Shown: piece after piece, positions 50,098 to 59,010 of the stretch
Position numbering within the stretch: the stretch's first letter is position 1
How the letters are laid out: each line of letters opens with the position of its first letter
NCBI GenBank assembly: GCA_965243145.1
Contig: CBDEUB010000002.1
Location: forward strand, 186,001 to 250,000
Direction: 5' to 3'
DNA length: 64,000 nucleotides
From: CBDBLK01 sp965243145
GTDB lineage: Bacteria > Bdellovibrionota > Bacteriovoracia > Bacteriovoracales > Bacteriovoracaceae
Translations under genes and position numbers: made by a program
Notes under the pieces: generated by a model
The model's input: the letters and a program-made list of their open reading frames with translations, nothing else
What the model was told of the DNA's origin: nothing
The model's database searches: none

Positions 50098-51102
50098 GTG
50101 AAAAAGGGGTGGTGGTGTTTGTTGTTTTCGGTGCAGACGGCACTGGGGTTTGTTCCCAGCGTGGAGGGCCTCTTTCGCAATGGGGCCAATCCTCCCCTCT
50201 CGGGCAATTTGGTGGTGGTCAAAGGCCTTATTGAAAAGGCGGCAGAGGTGGGAGAGGAACTCGCCAGGAATGTCCCGCCCCCGTCCTGGGCCAGGGAGGC
50301 CCTGCATGTCAAATTGATTTTTTCTGGCCAGTCAAAAGAGCGGGTTCAACTCCTGCAAGTGTTGTATCAAAACGGGCGCATGGACACCCGCGATCTGTTG
50401 CATGTCCGTTATTTCACCTGGATGGAGCGCGCTGTAATCGCCAACTTTTCCCTCGATCAGAGTCTTTTTTACGGGGCACTGGCCACTCTGTGTCTCAATC
50501 AGGCCTCGGTGATGATGGCCTACCTCAAGCAAAAGTTTCCCGACTTGAAGTCCAACCGGGAGAGGATCAACCGGGACAAACAGCGGCTTTTGAAAAGGTA
50601 TCAGGACTATTTGCAGGCGATCAAAAAGGACAAATCTTTGCGTGAAGAGATGGATAATCCCCTGTCTCCCAAACGCCCCGAAGAGCAAAAGCGGGTGGCC
50701 GAGATCATGGGCGCACCCTTTTTGCAAGGCCAGTCAGTGGTTTCCCTGCAAAGGGAAGGGGAGGACTATTTTTGGGCCATTTCCCAGGAGGGGTTTCGGG
50801 CGCGCTTTGATAACCAAACTCACTGGCCAGTGCACATGAGCGCAGACGCGGCCAGTGGGAGGATGGAACTCTATTTTGATGCCCCCGTCACTTTGAATGG
50901 CCGCCACCAACTTCCCCAGTATATTTTTGTTCAAACTTCAGTGGGCCAAATCTACCGCGTGCGCATGACTTCGTTGCAACACTTGAACACATCCCGCCGC
51001 TCGAAGAGTATGCAGCAACGGGCGGCCGACTACCGCAAGGCCTTGGCGAGCGTGCGCCGCCGCTCCAATACATTTTTACGGCCCAAATTTTTGAGTTATT
51101 GA
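50098..51102 (+). CDS. hypothetical exported protein (334 aa)
   Basis: The GTG start at 50098 is preceded by GGGTGG and gives a signal-like N-terminus (GWWCLLFSVQTALGFVPSVEG). An in-frame GTG at 50086 is possible. The protein is helical in the first 200 residues and beta-rich later (MELYFDAPVTLNGRHQLPQY), and ends in an Arg-rich tail (RRSKSMQQRAADYRK). It lies between galU and priA in one direction with 16 and 2 bp gaps. No family recognised. Confidence 0.7.
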   Translation: MKKGWWCLLFSVQTALGFVPSVEGLFRNGANPPLSGNLVVVKGLIEKAAEVGEELARNVPPPSWAREALHVKLIFSGQSKERVQLLQVLYQNGRMDTRDLLHVRYFTWMERAVIANFSLDQSLFYGALATLCLNQASVMMAYLKQKFPDLKSNRERINRDKQRLLKRYQDYLQAIKKDKSLREEMDNPLSPKRPEEQKRVAEIMGAPFLQGQSVVSLQREGEDYFWAISQEGFRARFDNQTHWPVHMSADAASGRMELYFDAPVTLNGRHQLPQYIFVQTSVGQIYRVRMTSLQHLNTSRRSKSMQQRAADYRKALASVRRRSNTFLRPKFLSY

Positions 51103-51104
51103 AC

Positions 51105-53165
51105 ATGGCCTCTTCGCCGGCAGAATCGCAAGGTGATCCCGTTGGCCTGAAGTGTGAACAGTTATTAAGGGTAGCGGTGGACACTCCTTTTAACGGCGGA
51201 GTTTTAACCTATGCCCCACCCGAGCAAGGCCCCGCGCCCCGGCGGGGGGAGTTGTGTTACGCCCCTTTGGGCAAGCGCGAGATCAGGGCCTGCGTTTTGG
51301 GCCTCGAATCCAGGCCCTCTTTGGAAGACTTGAGTCTCGTGCGTCCCTTGGCCAAATCCATCTCGCCGCAACTCAAATTACCGGCCTCCCACCTGGACTT
51401 TCTCGAATGGGTGGCGGCCTATTACCAATACCCCTTGGGCCAACTGGTCTTTGAAGTTTTGCCCCGTTTGTTGAAGCGGCCCCGTCCCCTGTCTTTGCTC
51501 CAGGGAAAAAGCGAGCGCCGCTTTGTCTTGCAACCCCAACAGACGCGGGCGTGGGCGCGCATCGCAGAGGGTTTCGGCCGCTTTTCCCAATACCTGCTCC
51601 ACGGCATCACCGGCAGCGGCAAGTCGGTGGTGTACTTTAAGGCGATTCAAAAGGCGATTGCCGATGGCCGATCGGCCCTTTTGCTGTTGCCAGAGATCAA
51701 CCTCACCCCCCAGTTTTTGCAATCTTTGCGTGCTTGCGTAGACGCCCCCATTTTTTCCTATCATTCGGGACTGGGGGCCAGTGACCGCTTTGGCCTGTGG
51801 GAGATGCTCTGCCGGGAGGGTAGAACTCGGCCAATGGTAGTGGTGGGGGTGCGCAGTGCGGTTTTTCTTCCCATCCCCCGCCTGGGAGTGATCGTTGTGG
51901 ACGAGGAACACGATACTTCTTTCAAACAGGCCGATCGCTGCCCCTACAACGCCAGGGATTTGGCGCTAAAACGGGGGGCCTTGGAGAACATTCCCGTCAT
52001 CTTGGGATCGGCCACCCCCTCCCTGGAAACCTTCCACCGCTTCCAGGCCCCCCGCTTGCGCCCCTTTTACCTGTCCATGCCGGAGCGCTACGGGGAGGGA
52101 AAGTTGCCGCGCTTAAATCTGGTCAACACCTGCCAGCAGTCCCTCTCTGTGCCGGAGGGGGAGGCCGCCACTTGGCCCTTTGAAGCGGCGACCTTAAACC
52201 GCATGGGCGAACACCTGGCCAGGGGAGAGCAGGTTTTGGCCTTCGTCAACCGCCTCGGCCTGGCCCTATACATGCAGTGCCGGGGGTGTGGCCACCAATT
52301 CACCTGCCCCCATTGCAGCGTCTCCCTCAGAGTCTTTAAAAAGCGGCGGCGCTTGAGTTGCCACACCTGCCACCACTGGGAGGAATTGCCGGAGATGTGC
52401 CCCCAGTGTGGCAACCTCAAATTGGAACACCGGGGGTTTGGCACTGAACGGCTCGAACAGGTTTTAAAGGCGCATTTTCCCGCCGCCCGGGTGGGGCGCT
52501 TCGACCGCGACGAAGTGGTCACTTTTGCCCGCGCCAAGGAGAGGTTGGGCGAGTTCGAGCGGGGAGAGATCGACATTTTGGTGGGCACTCAAATGTTGGC
52601 CAAGGGACACAATTTCCCCAGAGTCAACTTGGTGGTGGTTTTAGGTCTTGATGGCCAACTCAACTTTCCCGACTTCCGCTCCTATGAGCGCGCCTACCAG
52701 TTGCTCACCCAGATTTCTGGCCGCGCTGGCCGCTTTGCCGCCGGCGGGGAAGTGATGGTGCAAACCGCCTGTCCCGATCACCGCTTGTTTCGTTGGGTGC
52801 AAAGCGAACACTTTGCCGACTACTACGGTGAAGAGATCAAAATGCGAGAGTTGTGCGCTTGTCCCCCCTACAGTTATTTGGCCATGATCTACTTGACTGC
52901 TAAGCGCCGGGAGCGCGCTGTTTCCTCTGCCGAACAGATCGCCCGTTGTGGCCACTCTTTGCTCTCCCGCTTTCCCGCCGTGCACATTCTAGGCCCCCGC
53001 GCCAGTATCATCGAAAAGCGCGCCGATCAGTTTACTTGGGTGGTGATGTTGAGGGCAGCGGAGCGCTCCCCTTTGCACTCTCTGTTGCGGGAGTTGCATG
53101 TTCCCCTGGCGCGCTTGCGGGGAGTTTCGGCCAAAGTTGACATCGATCCCTATCATATTGCCTGA
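51105..53165 (+). CDS. priA: primosomal protein N' (replication restart helicase)
   Basis: PriA reloads the replisome at stalled forks. The roughly 686-residue product has an N-terminal 3'-DNA-binding domain (RVAVDTPFNGGVLTYAPP), Walker A GITGSGKSVVY, the helicase box VVDEEHDTSFKQ, ILGSATPSLET, the zinc-binding insert (CRGCGHQFTCPHC, CHTCHH, CPQCGNLK) and GTQMLAKGHNFPRV. The normal Met before RVAVDTP is missing: the segment immediately upstream is a degraded right end of the 196-bp repeat (GLKCEQLL). Translation therefore starts at ATG 51105 or further in, adding about 20 repeat-derived residues. Confidence 0.95.
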   Translation: MASSPAESQGDPVGLKCEQLLRVAVDTPFNGGVLTYAPPEQGPAPRRGELCYAPLGKREIRACVLGLESRPSLEDLSLVRPLAKSISPQLKLPASHLDFLEWVAAYYQYPLGQLVFEVLPRLLKRPRPLSLLQGKSERRFVLQPQQTRAWARIAEGFGRFSQYLLHGITGSGKSVVYFKAIQKAIADGRSALLLLPEINLTPQFLQSLRACVDAPIFSYHSGLGASDRFGLWEMLCREGRTRPMVVVGVRSAVFLPIPRLGVIVVDEEHDTSFKQADRCPYNARDLALKRGALENIPVILGSATPSLETFHRFQAPRLRPFYLSMPERYGEGKLPRLNLVNTCQQSLSVPEGEAATWPFEAATLNRMGEHLARGEQVLAFVNRLGLALYMQCRGCGHQFTCPHCSVSLRVFKKRRRLSCHTCHHWEELPEMCPQCGNLKLEHRGFGTERLEQVLKAHFPAARVGRFDRDEVVTFARAKERLGEFERGEIDILVGTQMLAKGHNFPRVNLVVVLGLDGQLNFPDFRSYERAYQLLTQISGRAGRFAAGGEVMVQTACPDHRLFRWVQSEHFADYYGEEIKMRELCACPPYSYLAMIYLTAKRRERAVSSAEQIARCGHSLLSRFPAVHILGPRASIIEKRADQFTWVVMLRAAERSPLHSLLRELHVPLARLRGVSAKVDIDPYHIA
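51116..51164 (+). repeat. degraded right end of the 196-bp repeat at the priA start
   Basis: GGCCTGAAGTGTGAACAGTT at 51144-51163 is nearly the repeat terminus. The preceding GCCGGCAGAATCGCAAGG resembles the repeat's GCCGGAGCAGGATGCGAAGG. It is oriented with priA and encodes part of its N-terminus. Confidence 0.65.
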
Positions 53166-53239
53166 TTTGTATAAGGCCTAAAGAAGGCGACCAGCACAGC
53201 ACCGAGCAGGCCCATGCCAGGCCTTGTGGCCACTTTTTT

Positions 53240-53260
53240 ATCGCCAGGGCGATTTTTTTT
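53240..53260 (+). terminator. Rho-independent terminator after priA
   Basis: ATCGC-CAGG-GCGAT (53240-53253) is followed by a run of T to 53260, 75 bp after the priA stop. Confidence 0.75.
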
Positions 53261-53371
53261 GCATATTTGATTTTGCGAATTCCCCTTATTTCAAGGGATT
53301 GGCCCTCTCGTTTTGAATTTGCTCTTGCCCCTCTAGGTGCAAGTCTTAAAAATCAAACGGGAGAACTACCA

Positions 53372-54340
53372 ATGCATGGCCCCTTCGTGTCCCTCACCAA
53401 CGACTTCGCTTTTAAAATCTTTTTTAAAAGTGAGGAAAATCGCCTCCTGCTCAACGCCCTCTTAAACGACTTCTTGCCCCTTCCTCCAGGTGCTAAAATC
53501 ATTGAAACCCAGGTCTTCGACCCCGAACTCTTGCCCGAAGACGCCTCCAAAAAGCGCGGCATCCTCGACCTCAAAGCAAAATTTGTCCAAACTCTGCCTT
53601 CTGGCCGCCACTACCACGAAACGGTCAATGTGGAAATGCAAACCACCTCTCAAGATTATCTGCCCGAACGATTGGCCTTTTACGCCAGTAAACTTTACTG
53701 CGGGCAACTTAAAAAGGGCGAAAGTTTTAGAAAACTTGGCCGCGTCTATTCTCTGGCCTTCACCACATTCAATATGCTTCAATTTGAACAATCGGAATCT
53801 TATTACCACCACTGCGATATTCGGGACAGACAGGCCCCCTGGGCCACTTTTACCCAGGCACTCAATTTTATCGTGGTCGAACTGGGAAAATTTAAGCGTC
53901 CTCTGGAGCACCTCCTTGATTCCAGGGAAGGTTGGTGTTATCTTTTGAAGGAATCTGGCCGCATCGGCAAATGCCAAAGCGAGGCCTTGGCATCCCGAGG
54001 AGAAGTTATGTCTAAAGCAGTTAAAGGTTTGTGGAATCTCTCGCAAGACGAAGTCATGCGCGAGATTATGGAGGCGGAGGAAAACCAACGCCGCGACCAA
54101 CTCACCCGCGAGGAATTTGCCTGGGAGCGGGGCGAACAATCGGGGCATAAAAAAGGCGTGCGGGAAGGCATGAAAAGGGGTATGGAAAAAGGTGTTGAAA
54201 AAGGCCGAAAAGAAGGCGTGGAGCAGGGCCTGGCCACTGTGGTGCTCAAAATGTTGCAAAATGGTCTGAGTCCCGAAGAGATCAAGCAAAATACTGGTTT
54301 GAGTTTGGCCAAAATCCGCGAACTGGGGAAACTTGGATAA
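53372..54340 (+). CDS. Rpn-family recombination-promoting nuclease / PD-(D/E)XK protein, copy D
   Basis: The 322-residue product is related to copies A-C but in a distant locus and more divergent. It has SLTNDFAFKIFFKSEENRL, NDFLPLPPG, D66 (GILDLK) and E88-x-Q90 (NVEMQTT). The C-terminal part is rich in Gly/Lys/Glu (KKGVREGMKRGMEKGVEKG). ATG 53372 follows GGGAGA. Residue M213 is preceded by AGGAGAAG, an internal start. It is followed after 32 bp by an orphan copy of its own C-terminal region. A DNA nuclease toxin or anti-phage factor is likely from relatives. Confidence 0.88.
   Translation: MHGPFVSLTNDFAFKIFFKSEENRLLLNALLNDFLPLPPGAKIIETQVFDPELLPEDASKKRGILDLKAKFVQTLPSGRHYHETVNVEMQTTSQDYLPERLAFYASKLYCGQLKKGESFRKLGRVYSLAFTTFNMLQFEQSESYYHHCDIRDRQAPWATFTQALNFIVVELGKFKRPLEHLLDSREGWCYLLKESGRIGKCQSEALASRGEVMSKAVKGLWNLSQDEVMREIMEAEENQRRDQLTREEFAWERGEQSGHKKGVREGMKRGMEKGVEKGRKEGVEQGLATVVLKMLQNGLSPEEIKQNTGLSLAKIRELGKLG
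54008..54340 (+). CDS. internal in-frame C-terminal ORF of rpn copy D (RpnS-like)
   Basis: AGGAGAAG (53998-54005) lies two bases before ATG 54008, in frame with the nuclease, giving a 110-residue product beginning MSKAVKGLWNLSQ. The position equals that in copies B and C although the codons differ (SRGEVM instead of KKGGDM). Confidence 0.55.
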   Translation: MSKAVKGLWNLSQDEVMREIMEAEENQRRDQLTREEFAWERGEQSGHKKGVREGMKRGMEKGVEKGRKEGVEQGLATVVLKMLQNGLSPEEIKQNTGLSLAKIRELGKLG

Positions 54341-54372
54341 AGAGTAAGGCGTTGGCATCCCGAGGGGAAGTT

Positions 54373-54690
54373 ATGTCTAAAGCAATGAAAGGTTTGTGGA
54401 ATCTCTCGCAAGACGAAGTCATGCGCGAAATTATGGAGGCGGAGGAAAACCAGCGCCGCGACGAACTCACTCGCGAGGAATTTGCCTGGGAGCGAGGCGA
54501 GCAGTCGGGGCGTGTGAAAGGCCGCCAAGAAGGTATTGAAGAAGGCCAAAAAGAAGGCGTGGAAAAAGGAGAGCAAAGGAAGGCACGAGAAATCGCCCGC
54601 AAGATGATCACCGCTGGTGCTGATCCCAAATTTGTCGCCAAGGCCACGGGATTGCCTCTCAAAGAAATCGAAAAACTGCAAAGAAAGTAG
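54373..54690 (+). CDS. orphan Rpn C-terminal ORF downstream of rpn copy D
   Basis: Bases 54351-54510 or so duplicate 53989-54150 nearly perfectly. They carry over the region just before the internal start (GAGGGGAAG before ATG 54373) and the first 45 residues (begins MSKAMKGLWNLSQ). The rest differs from copy D and instead resembles the tail of copy B (KFVAKATGLPLKEIEKL versus EFVAKVTKLTLAEIEEL). The result is a 105-residue stand-alone version of the internal product with a swapped tail. An in-frame TTG at 54352 is a less likely start. It may be a free antitoxin or a donor for C-terminal switching. Confidence 0.65.
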   Translation: MSKAMKGLWNLSQDEVMREIMEAEENQRRDELTREEFAWERGEQSGRVKGRQEGIEEGQKEGVEKGEQRKAREIARKMITAGADPKFVAKATGLPLKEIEKLQRK

Positions 54691-54862
54691 TCAGGACTCC
54701 GAGAGGAAAACTAACGCCGCTTTAAGCTAAAACATGATGTTTTGATGAGGCCCCTTCGCCCATTCAGCGGTAATTTTTGCCGTTTTTCATATCTGATTAA
54801 AAAAAGTTGATAAAATGGCCTATATCCAATTTTTAAACGGTGCTTTTTCCCAGGGAGGTGGA

Positions 54863-56182
54863 ATGTTGAAATTGAAAAACTGGGCGATTTTTTTGTTGTT
54901 TAGTTATTTTTCCACAGCACTTCATGCCGCATCTAACGCCAATATTCCCGATTCCGATTGGAAACAAGTCTTCTCTAGTGCTAAAAGTGTGGTTGACGGG
55001 CCTGTGCGGAAGCATGCCGATGCACTTAAAAAGGCCTACACGAGCAACGACAGTGAAGACCCACTGTTAAAAGATCACTCCAAGGCAGAGTTTTTAGATC
55101 GGGTTGTTCAAAAACTCTACTCCATGAATGGAGGATTTGGATATGCCTCGATACGAGGTATCTTTATGGCGGATGTCTTGTGTTGGGTTCCGCCTCAACA
55201 CCGATCTTCCCAGGGAAATCCGACGGGAAAACGGGTATTGTTCCCCAGTGTTGTTTTTATCACTAGCGACGACACAAATCCTGTGGCCCGTCCCTTTTGG
55301 GAAATTATGAGTCCCGAAAAATTGTGGAATATGTATCCCCCGGAGCATGTTTTTCACGAGGGCCGTTGCGTTTTCCCCCGGCCCAATGCCCCCGACTACG
55401 GTTATGTCGAAAATTACGATAAAATCGGCAGTAGTAATGGAACCGGCAGTGGAACTTCCACCAACGGTGAAAATACTGGCAGTGGAGGTTCTGATGCTGG
55501 TGGAACTCTACCCGGCATGGCAACACAAGGTGTCTGTTCCGCCACACAAATTTCTCCCCATTGGAAAACGGTTGATGGAAAGTGCTGGCCTTCTTGCGGA
55601 AATGCCAAAAATCTCTATTGCGAGAGTAACGATTGTCAGGGGTATATTGTCGCTTCGGGAGATGCTTGCCGGAATGCCAGCAACAAAAAAGATTTGCAGG
55701 CCTACAATGTGTCAACCTGTTGTTTAGTCAATTTAGGAGGAGGGCGCGCCACTGCCGATGCTTCTTCCGATTCCAACTCCAATGCCCAGACGGCCGAATC
55801 GGATTCTGTTTGCAAGGAAATGTGTGATGAACTGAACTCTAAGGAAGATCAATTGGCCGAACTTTGGAAAGATTACCGTGGCCGGCGCAAAAAGAGGTGG
55901 TTAGGATTGAGAAGGGAAAAATCTTGTCACAATATTGACTTGGAAGAGTGTGAGAGTTTGGCGGATCAAATTCACAAGGCCGCCAATAAATCGCAATTGA
56001 ACAAGCGATTTAAGAAAGAGTGCAAACGCTTCGAGGGATGCAGTCAAATAGCGAGCGAGATTGAAAAAGCGAGTGGGGAGTTAGAAGGTTTGCGACGGAA
56101 TTACAGTAAGAGACAATGTGAAAAATGTAAAAGAGAAGTCACGGTCAGTGGGGGAGGACTGGGTTCGGGAGATGGCAGTTGA
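54863..56182 (+). CDS. secreted Cys-rich protein (439 aa)
   Basis: ATG 54863 follows AGGGAGGTG. A signal peptide (WAIFLLFSYFSTALHAAS) precedes a domain of about 180 residues, a Gly/Ser/Thr/Asn linker (SSNGTGSGTSTNGENTGSG), and a Cys-rich module (VCSATQISPHW, CWPSCGNAKNLYCESNDC, STCCL). A charged coiled C-terminus with further Cys follows (CKEMCDELNSKEDQLAEL, CKRFEGCSQIA, CEKCKREV). Probably extracellular. No family recognised. Confidence 0.7.
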   Translation: MLKLKNWAIFLLFSYFSTALHAASNANIPDSDWKQVFSSAKSVVDGPVRKHADALKKAYTSNDSEDPLLKDHSKAEFLDRVVQKLYSMNGGFGYASIRGIFMADVLCWVPPQHRSSQGNPTGKRVLFPSVVFITSDDTNPVARPFWEIMSPEKLWNMYPPEHVFHEGRCVFPRPNAPDYGYVENYDKIGSSNGTGSGTSTNGENTGSGGSDAGGTLPGMATQGVCSATQISPHWKTVDGKCWPSCGNAKNLYCESNDCQGYIVASGDACRNASNKKDLQAYNVSTCCLVNLGGGRATADASSDSNSNAQTAESDSVCKEMCDELNSKEDQLAELWKDYRGRRKKRWLGLRREKSCHNIDLEECESLADQIHKAANKSQLNKRFKKECKRFEGCSQIASEIEKASGELEGLRRNYSKRQCEKCKREVTVSGGGLGSGDGS

Positions 56183-56193
56183 AGGACAGTTTC

Positions 56194-56808
56194 TTAGAAC
56201 TCGCCATAGTAGCGTGTTTGCACCGATTCCGGTGAAGGCCCCCGCCGCGGCAGCGGTGCCGGGGGTGGCAGGTAGCACAGGGAAAAGAATCCGGCACTGG
56301 CAAACAGGTGGGCGGCGTAGGACTCCCGAGAGATGATCATGCGGGCCGCCCCAATCCCCGCTTTTAAAACAGAGCGGTGGAGCACCACCAGTGCACCTAT
56401 GCCCAGAGAAGTCAAAAGGCCCGACAGGTATTGATTGGTGGATGAGGGGCCGAGTAGGGAAGCAAAGGGGAAGTCTGGTTTTTGCACTCCCGTTTGGCAG
56501 GCCATGGCGACATTGCCCAACATAAAGGCCACATCGAGAAGTCCGCTCTTGTTGAGAGATATGGCGGCAATACGGGGTTCCTCTGGAGCGAGCACCAGGT
56601 GGGCGTAGAGCACATCGCTGGTATTGCACTCTTGTGGGGCCTCTCCCTCCTCCACAAAGTCCGCCAGGCGGCCATCTTCTAAATCCAAATGGGCCACTGT
56701 CGCTGGGCCAATTTGGCAGCGGGGAGTTCCGTCCCGATTCAACAAGAGATTGGCGGCACTGAGGGCCTGGGCCAGGAGCAACGCGAAAAGGGCCAAGTGT
56801 GTTTTCAT
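56194..56808 (-). CDS. hypothetical exported protein (204 aa)
   Basis: The product has a signal peptide (HLALFALLLAQALSA), a mature domain with Cys pairs (PRCQIG, QECNTSD, AMACQTG) and a C-terminal half with two hydrophobic stretches (YLSGLLTSLGIGALVVLH, AAHLFASAGFFSLCYLPPP). Its ATG overlaps the stop of the 702-residue gene upstream (ATGA), so the two are translationally coupled. Function unknown. Confidence 0.65.
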   Translation of the reverse strand: MKTHLALFALLLAQALSAANLLLNRDGTPRCQIGPATVAHLDLEDGRLADFVEEGEAPQECNTSDVLYAHLVLAPEEPRIAAISLNKSGLLDVAFMLGNVAMACQTGVQKPDFPFASLLGPSSTNQYLSGLLTSLGIGALVVLHRSVLKAGIGAARMIISRESYAAHLFASAGFFSLCYLPPPAPLPRRGPSPESVQTRYYGEF

Positions 56809-58913
56809 CTCAATTCCTCCCTTTCACTGCCGATCAGATGGCGGCGCAGTTGCCGGATTTGCCTCAAGAGCGCGATCCGCTCCCTGGAGGCAAGTTTGTT
56901 CTTACCTGCAATCTTGGAGCGCCAATCCGCCGTTTTTCTCGACACCGTTTTGGCCAAATCGAGAACTTGGGTGAGTTTGATCTCCGCCGTTTCGCCAAAT
57001 TCCTGGCCGATGCGTTTGTATTGAAGTTCTTTGGCGCGGTTGTGCAGAAAGCGCAGTCCCCACAGGTCTTGGCCCTGGAAGAGCAGTTGCTGTTGGTAGC
57101 GGACGAGGGCCTCGCGGGTGAGGGTTCCGTGGCCGCTCTCTAAAAATTGCAGGTGGGGTACAATCTTGACATATTCGCCGGAAACCAATTCGTCGCGGGC
57201 GATTTTGTCCAGTTCCACCAAGTCGTCGCGGGAGAGGGAGAGGAGCACCGTGGGCAATTCGGCATTGCCGGTGACCCGGGCGTAATTCTCGGGCAATACG
57301 AGATTCACTTTGCGCCCCTTGGTGTCGGAAATTTTTAACAGGCCACTTTCCATGCGCGCTTGGTGTATCAACGCTGCGGGGGTGGGGGCGTGCTCTAAAA
57401 GGTTGCCTATGATGTTGGCCATATTGTGGGCGATGGCCTCCAGGTCATTGAGAACCTCTCCCAGGGAATTTAATGCTTCGGTCTGCTGGGCGGGCCTGGT
57501 GTGGCGCACTTTTTTGGCGTAAAAAAAGGCATCGTTCAAGTAGGTGGAGAGTTCTTCGGCCCACATAAATTGGCCCAGTTTGAGGGGGGGAGTATCTTTG
57601 GAGATCGTCTTTCCGTAGAGGTCGTAGGCCGCCCCGTAGGCCTCGAAGGAAATGTCGTAGATCGATCGCACCCCCATGGCCCTGCGGGTGGCGTACATTT
57701 GGTGGCGGAGAGAGTGGATAATGGCCGGATTCATTTGGTGTTGCAACAAGGAGAGGGCGGATTCAAAACCTAGCACCAGGCGGTTGCTGTAGTGAAAGGC
57801 CTTGGAGTTGTGGAACAGATTGCTGGTAATGGAAACTCCCACCTCTCCCGCGCCCTGCCGTTCCAGTTGGCGTAGTAAGCGGCGCAAGAGGCGGTTGCCG
57901 TTGGGGTGGACGCCAAGGATCAGGAGCGAGACGAGTCCACTCTTGTCGGGAGCAACCAGCACTCTGGTGGAGATGCCCTGTCGTTTCATTTCTATGCGCA
58001 AGTGGGCGATCAGTTGGCCATTGAGTTGGACATACTGATCGACAATGTGCTTTTCCTCCGCAGAATTTCGCGCCAAAGAGGGAATGGAATCTTTGGCCAG
58101 ATTTTCCATGGCCTGGAAGTCCGCCCGCAGCTTGGTGGCCTTGAATGTCCCCATGGGAACGGAGAGGTCTGCTGGCCTGGTGTCCACGGCGGCCCTGGGC
58201 CTCAGCGCCAGAGTGCCCACGGGGACGCGCTTTGCATCCATCACCGGAAATTTTCCATGAAATGCAACATGGTTATCGTCGAAGACTTTTTCGATCAGTT
58301 TGAGGGAAGGGGGGCCATCCAGGTCTTCAAAAATCACCTCGCGGCCAGGCCGAATGGGCCAAAAGAGCTTGTCTAGCGGGTATTTGAGCTTAAAAATTTT
58401 CCCCCGCGCGCTGGCCGCCACTTCTACTTGATCGCCTTCAAGGGCAAGTACCCGGGCGTTGATCAGATTGCCCAGGTCGTTGGGAATCGAGATTTTGGCC
58501 CCTGGCCGTATATAGGCCGGATTGATGGGGGGGATGGTGGCCAGAAATTGATATTCCAGGGGATCAACTTCAAAAATGCGCCGGCGGTTTAAAAAGGCCA
58601 TTTGCTCTTTGTTCACTCCCAATTCTTTGAGAATAGAATGGCGCAATGCATTTATTTTTGGCCCCGGGCGCAGGTATCCCAGATAGGGGATGATTTGTTT
58701 GGCCTTGGGTGGTAACGGCATATTGGAGACGATTTCCTTTTTCCATTGCAGATCGGGATAGGAGGGAAAGGTTTTTTTGGGTGGCCCAGAGGATGGCACC
58801 AGGGAGAGCAACCGGCGGGCGCTGTGGCCGCACTCTTGATCGGAATGGGATTGCGCTGGCCAACAAGGGCCGAGAATGGCCACCAATAATAGGATTCGGA
58901 TGGGCATTTTCAT
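56805..58913 (-). CDS. large exported hypothetical protein (702 aa)
   Basis: The N-terminus (IRILLLVAILGPCWPAQS) is a signal peptide. The product has a beta-rich middle with repeated short strands (LRPGPKINAL, IRPGAKISIP, IRPGREVIF), a helical core containing NPAIIHSLRHQMYATRRA, and a helical Arg/Lys-rich C-terminus. HSLRH sits where zincins have HExxH but lacks the Glu. It is the upstream partner of the coupled 204-residue gene. I do not recognise the family. Confidence 0.65.
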   Translation of the reverse strand: MKMPIRILLLVAILGPCWPAQSHSDQECGHSARRLLSLVPSSGPPKKTFPSYPDLQWKKEIVSNMPLPPKAKQIIPYLGYLRPGPKINALRHSILKELGVNKEQMAFLNRRRIFEVDPLEYQFLATIPPINPAYIRPGAKISIPNDLGNLINARVLALEGDQVEVAASARGKIFKLKYPLDKLFWPIRPGREVIFEDLDGPPSLKLIEKVFDDNHVAFHGKFPVMDAKRVPVGTLALRPRAAVDTRPADLSVPMGTFKATKLRADFQAMENLAKDSIPSLARNSAEEKHIVDQYVQLNGQLIAHLRIEMKRQGISTRVLVAPDKSGLVSLLILGVHPNGNRLLRRLLRQLERQGAGEVGVSITSNLFHNSKAFHYSNRLVLGFESALSLLQHQMNPAIIHSLRHQMYATRRAMGVRSIYDISFEAYGAAYDLYGKTISKDTPPLKLGQFMWAEELSTYLNDAFFYAKKVRHTRPAQQTEALNSLGEVLNDLEAIAHNMANIIGNLLEHAPTPAALIHQARMESGLLKISDTKGRKVNLVLPENYARVTGNAELPTVLLSLSRDDLVELDKIARDELVSGEYVKIVPHLQFLESGHGTLTREALVRYQQQLLFQGQDLWGLRFLHNRAKELQYKRIGQEFGETAEIKLTQVLDLAKTVSRKTADWRSKIAGKNKLASRERIALLRQIRQLRRHLIGSEREELR

Positions 58914-59010
58914 GGAACTGGGGCCAAGATAGCTTTTAGCTTGGCCTTTGGCCAGAAACTTTGACGGGAATCAGTGGAGCGGGATAAATTAACCTTGAGG
59001 AGGGGTTTTT

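Noticed and set aside
56805..58913. HSLRH in the 702-residue protein as a zinc-protease motif
   Set aside because: The catalytic Glu of HExxH is absent and no third ligand motif is visible, unlike the HEARH protein at 41371.
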